Assembly (NCBI GenBank): GCA_025331445.1
Contig: JAIWNE010000029.1
Coordinates: 248,001-312,000, forward strand
Origin: Blakeslea trispora
Taxonomy: Eukaryota > Mucoromycota > Mucoromycetes > Mucorales > Choanephoraceae
DNA length: 64,000 bases
Direction of reading: 5' to 3'
Positions 60,528 to 64,000 of this stretch are shown in pieces; position 1 is the first letter of the stretch, and each line of letters starts with the position of its first letter. A program made the position numbers and the translations under genes. Under the pieces are notes generated by a model, which worked only from the letters and a program-made list of their open reading frames with translations, was not told where the DNA came from and did not search any database.

Positions 60528-60731
60528 TTATAACTTCACTAATTGAATAACAATGAAAGTAGTATCATTGGGATCAGAAAATAACATTTCTTTTCCTAAA
60601 GTGTGTGCCTCAATTTCATCTGACCCTGAGAGAAGTGTTATTTTACTTGAATAATGGATCATACTAAAACACAGGAATAGATTACATTGTTTTTCTTCAT
60701 TGTCTTTATTTTCACTTGGCACAACTAGCAC
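60528..60731 (-). pseudogene. Orphan coding-like fragment
   Basis: 67-codon frame with no upstream ATG; it reads SMIHYSSKITLLSGSDEIEA ... LGKEMLFSDPNDTTFIVIQL and ends in a stop. It has balanced composition and may be the 3' exon of a lost gene. No family recognised. Confidence 0.2.
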
Positions 60732-60958
60732 AATACTCCTCTGAGGCTTGCATTATAGTCTCTTTGACTTATAGGCTGAAATAAGTAAGGCATTACGATC
60801 AAACAGATTTGCTAAAAGAAACCTTTTCCCGGAACAAAGAGACTGTTTTCAATGCTCATCATGTTCTCTAAGACAGATTTAACTTTTCACTCTCATATTT
60901 CCTGATTGAACGGCACTATCCTTAAGAAGTTGACTATTCAATCCAGAAAGAGAGACAA

Positions 60959-61186
60959 TCACACTATATCCCTTTCCCCCATTATATTTTTCATTTTCTT
61001 TAAATTGCGCCCATCACATACAGCTAGGTTATCCTGCCCACGCAGTCTAGCCCTAACTATATGATCCTCAGGAGGATCCCTGCTCAAAAGGAGCCTTCCA
61101 CCATCACATCTTCGGTTATAATTACATGCCATAGCGCTTCGTGGGAAGAAAACTAGGCAAGTCGCCAAGAGCGAACCATAACTCAT
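60959..61186 (-). CDS. Candidate small secreted protein
   Basis: 75 codons from an ATG. Residues 1-20 (MSYGSLLATCLVFFPRSAMA) resemble a signal peptide with a good cleavage site. The predicted mature peptide, about 55 residues, starts CNYNRRCDGGRLLLSRDPPE and contains VRARLRGQDNLAVCDGRN, with three cysteines. The local base composition is clearly more GC-rich than the flanks, which supports coding or foreign origin. There is no intron or homologue recognised. An odd cysteine number and the short length keep confidence low. Confidence 0.3.
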   Translation of the reverse strand: MSYGSLLATCLVFFPRSAMACNYNRRCDGGRLLLSRDPPEDHIVRARLRGQDNLAVCDGRNLKKMKNIMGERDIV

Positions 61187-62025
61187 TATGTTAGAAGATC
61201 AGGTGTATCTCTACCTAATGAACAAACACCAAAGCAAAACTCCTCTACGAGTATTGGAATGACTCTAAAGAAGCTAAGCTGGTTCAACCCTTCAATACGC
61301 CCGTCCAAAGACAAAACGCACTGAAAAGTTAGGATGAAGAAACAGAAAAACAAGAGGGGAAAACGACCCTTTATATATCTTTTTGACAGCCTACTATCAC
61401 ATGATATTTTTGACTGCTAAAATAAATTTTTGTTTTCAATAGCAGTCCCAATGTTGTCACGTATACGTGCACGACAAGTCTGAGTTTGTTCCTTATCTTT
61501 TTCTCCCATAGGAAGATAAGGAGAGAGAGAAAAGGATAAAGACATAAAGTAAAAGAAGTAAAGAAGTGCAAAGACCACTTTACTCGTTTATGCCGCCAAT
61601 AGACTTTTGTTATCAGCTCCTCTACAATTAGTGTGATACATGGCCAATATCCGAAATATGCGGAGCAGTGCTGGGTTTCACTGTATCAAAGGTTTCTGTT
61701 TATCGTAATGCTGTTCATGACCTTCTTGTCAAATACCATCACTGCTCACCAGCACTTTACATGAGATATTCTATCTTGGCATTGCTTATTGAGAAGTGAT
61801 CTTGCTTAAAAGACTTAAAATAACCGATGCCCTCTTTTGAAGCTACAAATCATCAGAGAAATGAAGATGGCTTGCATAGGTATTTTTTAGCTTAAAAAAT
61901 TAAAATGATCCATAGAGTGTAAAGAACAAAGCTTCATTTGTTACAGAGTATTGTGAAAGCACACATAAAAGTTTAGCAAACTTCATTGCATGGTTACCTC
62001 GCTAATAGCTAGTATTTTACATATC

Positions 62026-62045
62026 TGTGTGTGTGTGTGTGTGTG
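62026..62045. repeat. (TG)10 microsatellite
   Basis: Uninterrupted TG dinucleotides in non-coding DNA. Confidence 0.8.
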
Positions 62046-62738
62046 CACAAAGAAATGTCAATTGATGCCACATAACATTCATACTTTTCTTTTGTGCTTA
62101 CATAAATGAGGCATTTACTTGGTTCTATTGAAGCGCACAAAAATCGACAAAAAAAAGATGATAACATCTGTTCTTATTAAAGTTGCTAATTCGCTTGATT
62201 TGTTTTACTGGGATAAAGCTTTTGAGAAATGAAATTAGTTACTTTAATTTATGATTGCACTAATATTTCACCATTGCGTGTATATGGGTTTGATTGTAAA
62301 AAAAAGTGATGGTCAACTATTTCTTTCTTTCTTTTTTTGGACACAATTCAACCCATTCATCTCGATTTACCGGTAAACTCTTCATCCAAACCAAATGCCA
62401 GTACTATAAGGGAGTATGATTGTAACATTGTATATGAATAAAGTATGAATCCGAGATTGTTAGTGACATTGGAGGTAATCAAGGTTGTTTTTAGACACAA
62501 CAAGCAATTGTAAAAACAAAAATGAGATGAATGCCTTTTGAGCCTCTAAAGTGGGGAATCAGATTTGTTTAGTTAATAATAACAACACAATTGAAATCCT
62601 ATGACACCATATCTCGAATTTTCTCGATAATGACCAAGTTACATCTATTTCCTGAAATTTCACTGGCCGCGTTTTCTTTTTTTTTCTTTTGTCCAGTCAT
62701 ACTATTTACTTTTTTTTTCTTTTATCACTATTACCCAT

Positions 62739-64000
62739 ATGGCTATCATTACAGACCAAGAACCTACTAAAGAAGTAGTTGTCAATACACATGTTGACAG
62801 TGACCAAGAAGAATCAGATGCTGAAGAGCAGCTCGAAGAATGCACTGAAGAAGGTAATGTTCAGTTTATAGCACAATCCCCTTCATGTTCTAAATATTTT
62901 TTTTCGAAAAAAAAAAGGTCTTTTGGATGAATACCCTATTGACGCTGAAGTAAATTATTAGAAAAGGGAGGGGAACTATTACGCGTCTGTTGACTTTGTT
63001 TGTAGGAAATTGACTGTATTCATATGAAAGTCAGCAATTTACTTCACCTTGGCTTAGACCGATTTAAGCAAGCCAAAGTAAGCATATTGATTGGACAAGA
63101 AAGAAAAAGAAGCTGATCAACATAAATCAATTAGAGCCTTTGTCTTCGTCAGAATTTCATTGTGGATATCGAAGGATTAGATAGCTTGAGCGAATTGAAA
63201 GAATTGGATCTATATGACAACAAAATTTCACATATTCGTGGCCTTGACCAGTTGACTGAATTAGAGTAAGCGTTTCTGCTTTTTAATGCACACACACACA
63301 CGTATATTCACATGCCTGTTAAATAGGAATCTGGATTTATCTTTCAACAAGATTAAACATATTAAACATTTGGACAAATTGACTCAGCTGAAAAACCTAT
63401 ACTTTGTTAGCAACAAAATATCAAAGATCGAAAACCTAGATTCACTTGTGCAAGTCACCAATTTGGAATTAGGTGCTAATCGTATTCGTGCCATTGAGAA
63501 TTTAGATTCACTTGTCAATTTGACTCAATTATGGTTAGGCAAGAACAAGATTACTAAATTACAGGTAAATTTCCCCCCGATTTAAAGATAGATACAATAA
63601 GCTTACCTATTGCATATGATAGAATTTGAGTGGTTTAAAGAACCTAAGATCACTAAGTATTCAAAGTAACCGTCTGACAAAGATAGAAGGTCTTGAAGAA
63701 TTACATAATTTGGAGGAATTGTACATGAGTCATAATGCCATTGAAAAGATTGAAGGATTAGAACATAATGTAAGTTCATGACCATAAAATTAGATTGGTT
63801 TATATTGAAAGCTGGAAATTAGCTTAAACTCAATACATTGGATGTGGCCAGCAACCGTCTGACAAAGATTGAAAATTTGGCTCATTTGCCTTGTCTAGAA
63901 GAATTCTGGGCAAATGGTAATCAGTTTGATAATGAATGCTATGATGAAGTAGAGAAAGAATTGGGTCAAATCAAGACCTTAACCACTGTTTATCTGGAGG
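62739..64000 (+). CDS. SDS22: Protein phosphatase 1 regulatory subunit SDS22, partial
   Basis: Leucine-rich-repeat partner of PP1 catalytic subunit, needed for PP1 biogenesis and mitotic exit. Cut by the right edge. Seven exons seen: 62739-62853, 62918-62949, 63006-63077, 63153-63265, 63327-63564, 63623-63769, 63823-64000, covering about 265 residues. The N-terminus is acidic (DSDQEESDAEEQLEE). From about residue 60 there are SDS22-type 22-residue repeats: LKELDLYDNKISHIRGLDQL, LKNLYFVSNKISKIENLDSL, LTQLWLGKNKITKLQ, and LEELYMSHNAIEKIEGLE. The last exon has LPCLEEFWANGNQF, the family hallmark near the C-terminus. The remaining part should be about 60-70 residues. Confidence 0.95.

Larger units (their letters stand above)
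59445..62738. other. Gene-poor 3.3 kb with several orphan fragments
   Basis: Largest gene-free stretch here. It contains coding-like remnants at 59,934-60,297 and 60,528-60,731, a possible small secreted protein at 60,959-61,186, an 11-bp inverted repeat at 60,409-60,478 and a (TG)10 tract. The rest is AT-rich without signal. The right end is the T-rich SDS22 leader. Confidence 0.45.

Overview
This window is nuclear DNA of a filamentous fungus, most likely an early-diverging one of the Mucorales type (Rhizopus/Mucor-like). The grounds are clear AT-richness, many short spliceosomal introns (about 42-100 nt, mostly GTAAGT/GTAAAG...YAG), fungal-only genes (LYS2 for alpha-aminoadipate lysine synthesis, KEI1, a velvet factor, an ERT1/AcuK-type zinc-cluster regulator, a trehalose synthase-phosphatase fusion) and pyrimidine-rich leaders before start codons. 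The order is an inference; no species marker was seen. Almost every gene had to be rebuilt from exons, and I checked that exon lengths and phases add up. There is no rRNA, CRISPR array, prophage or recognisable tRNA.

Layout. 0-3.2 kb: a truncated secreted cysteine-rich protein, 2 kb of non-coding DNA, then FMC1 (ATP synthase assembly). 3.8-8.3 kb: SSL2/XPB helicase and an Mpv17/Sym1 membrane protein. 8.5-14.6 kb: LYS2 and KEI1. 14.6-20.6 kb: gene-poor, with a small secreted Gly-rich protein, decayed exon-like pieces and complex I subunit NDUFS7. 20.6-25.3 kb: a Ser/Thr-rich single-pass surface protein, a RING-CH membrane ubiquitin ligase and an orphan protein. 25.9-29.7 kb: RPS3 and a PDK1-type kinase. 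29.7-31.2 kb: non-coding, with an inverted repeat that looks like mobile-element debris. 31.2-37.1 kb: a compact block with a PPR protein, an alpha/beta-hydrolase fold protein lacking its serine nucleophile, cystinosin, aminodeoxychorismate lyase and TAN1; the last two overlap tail to tail. 38.6-45.5 kb: trehalose-6-phosphate synthase/phosphatase, Gap1-type RasGAP and RPL8. 47.3-51.1 kb: a Zn2Cys6 factor and NUC1 nuclease. 54-59.4 kb: velvet factor and ERT1-like regulator, with 2-3 kb gene-free flanks. 62.7 kb to the end: SDS22, cut by the right edge.

The genes are mostly unrelated housekeeping and regulatory functions, as expected of a fungal chromosome, and I see no biosynthetic cluster. 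Functional themes that recur are mitochondrial biogenesis (FMC1, Sym1, NDUFS7, PPR, NUC1), translation (RPS3, RPL8, TAN1), nutrient signalling (PDK1, RasGAP, SDS22, ERT1-like) and the cell surface.

I did not find a convincing new system. The observations most worth checking are the altered catalytic residues in the hydrolase-like protein and in the trehalose synthase domain, a reading-frame break in the ERT1-like gene, the inverted-repeat element at 30.6-31.0 kb, the overlapping ABZ2/TAN1 ends, the start-codon-only exon of RPL8 with a GATG repeat shared with RPS3 intron 1, and several orphan coding-like fragments in the gene-poor stretches.
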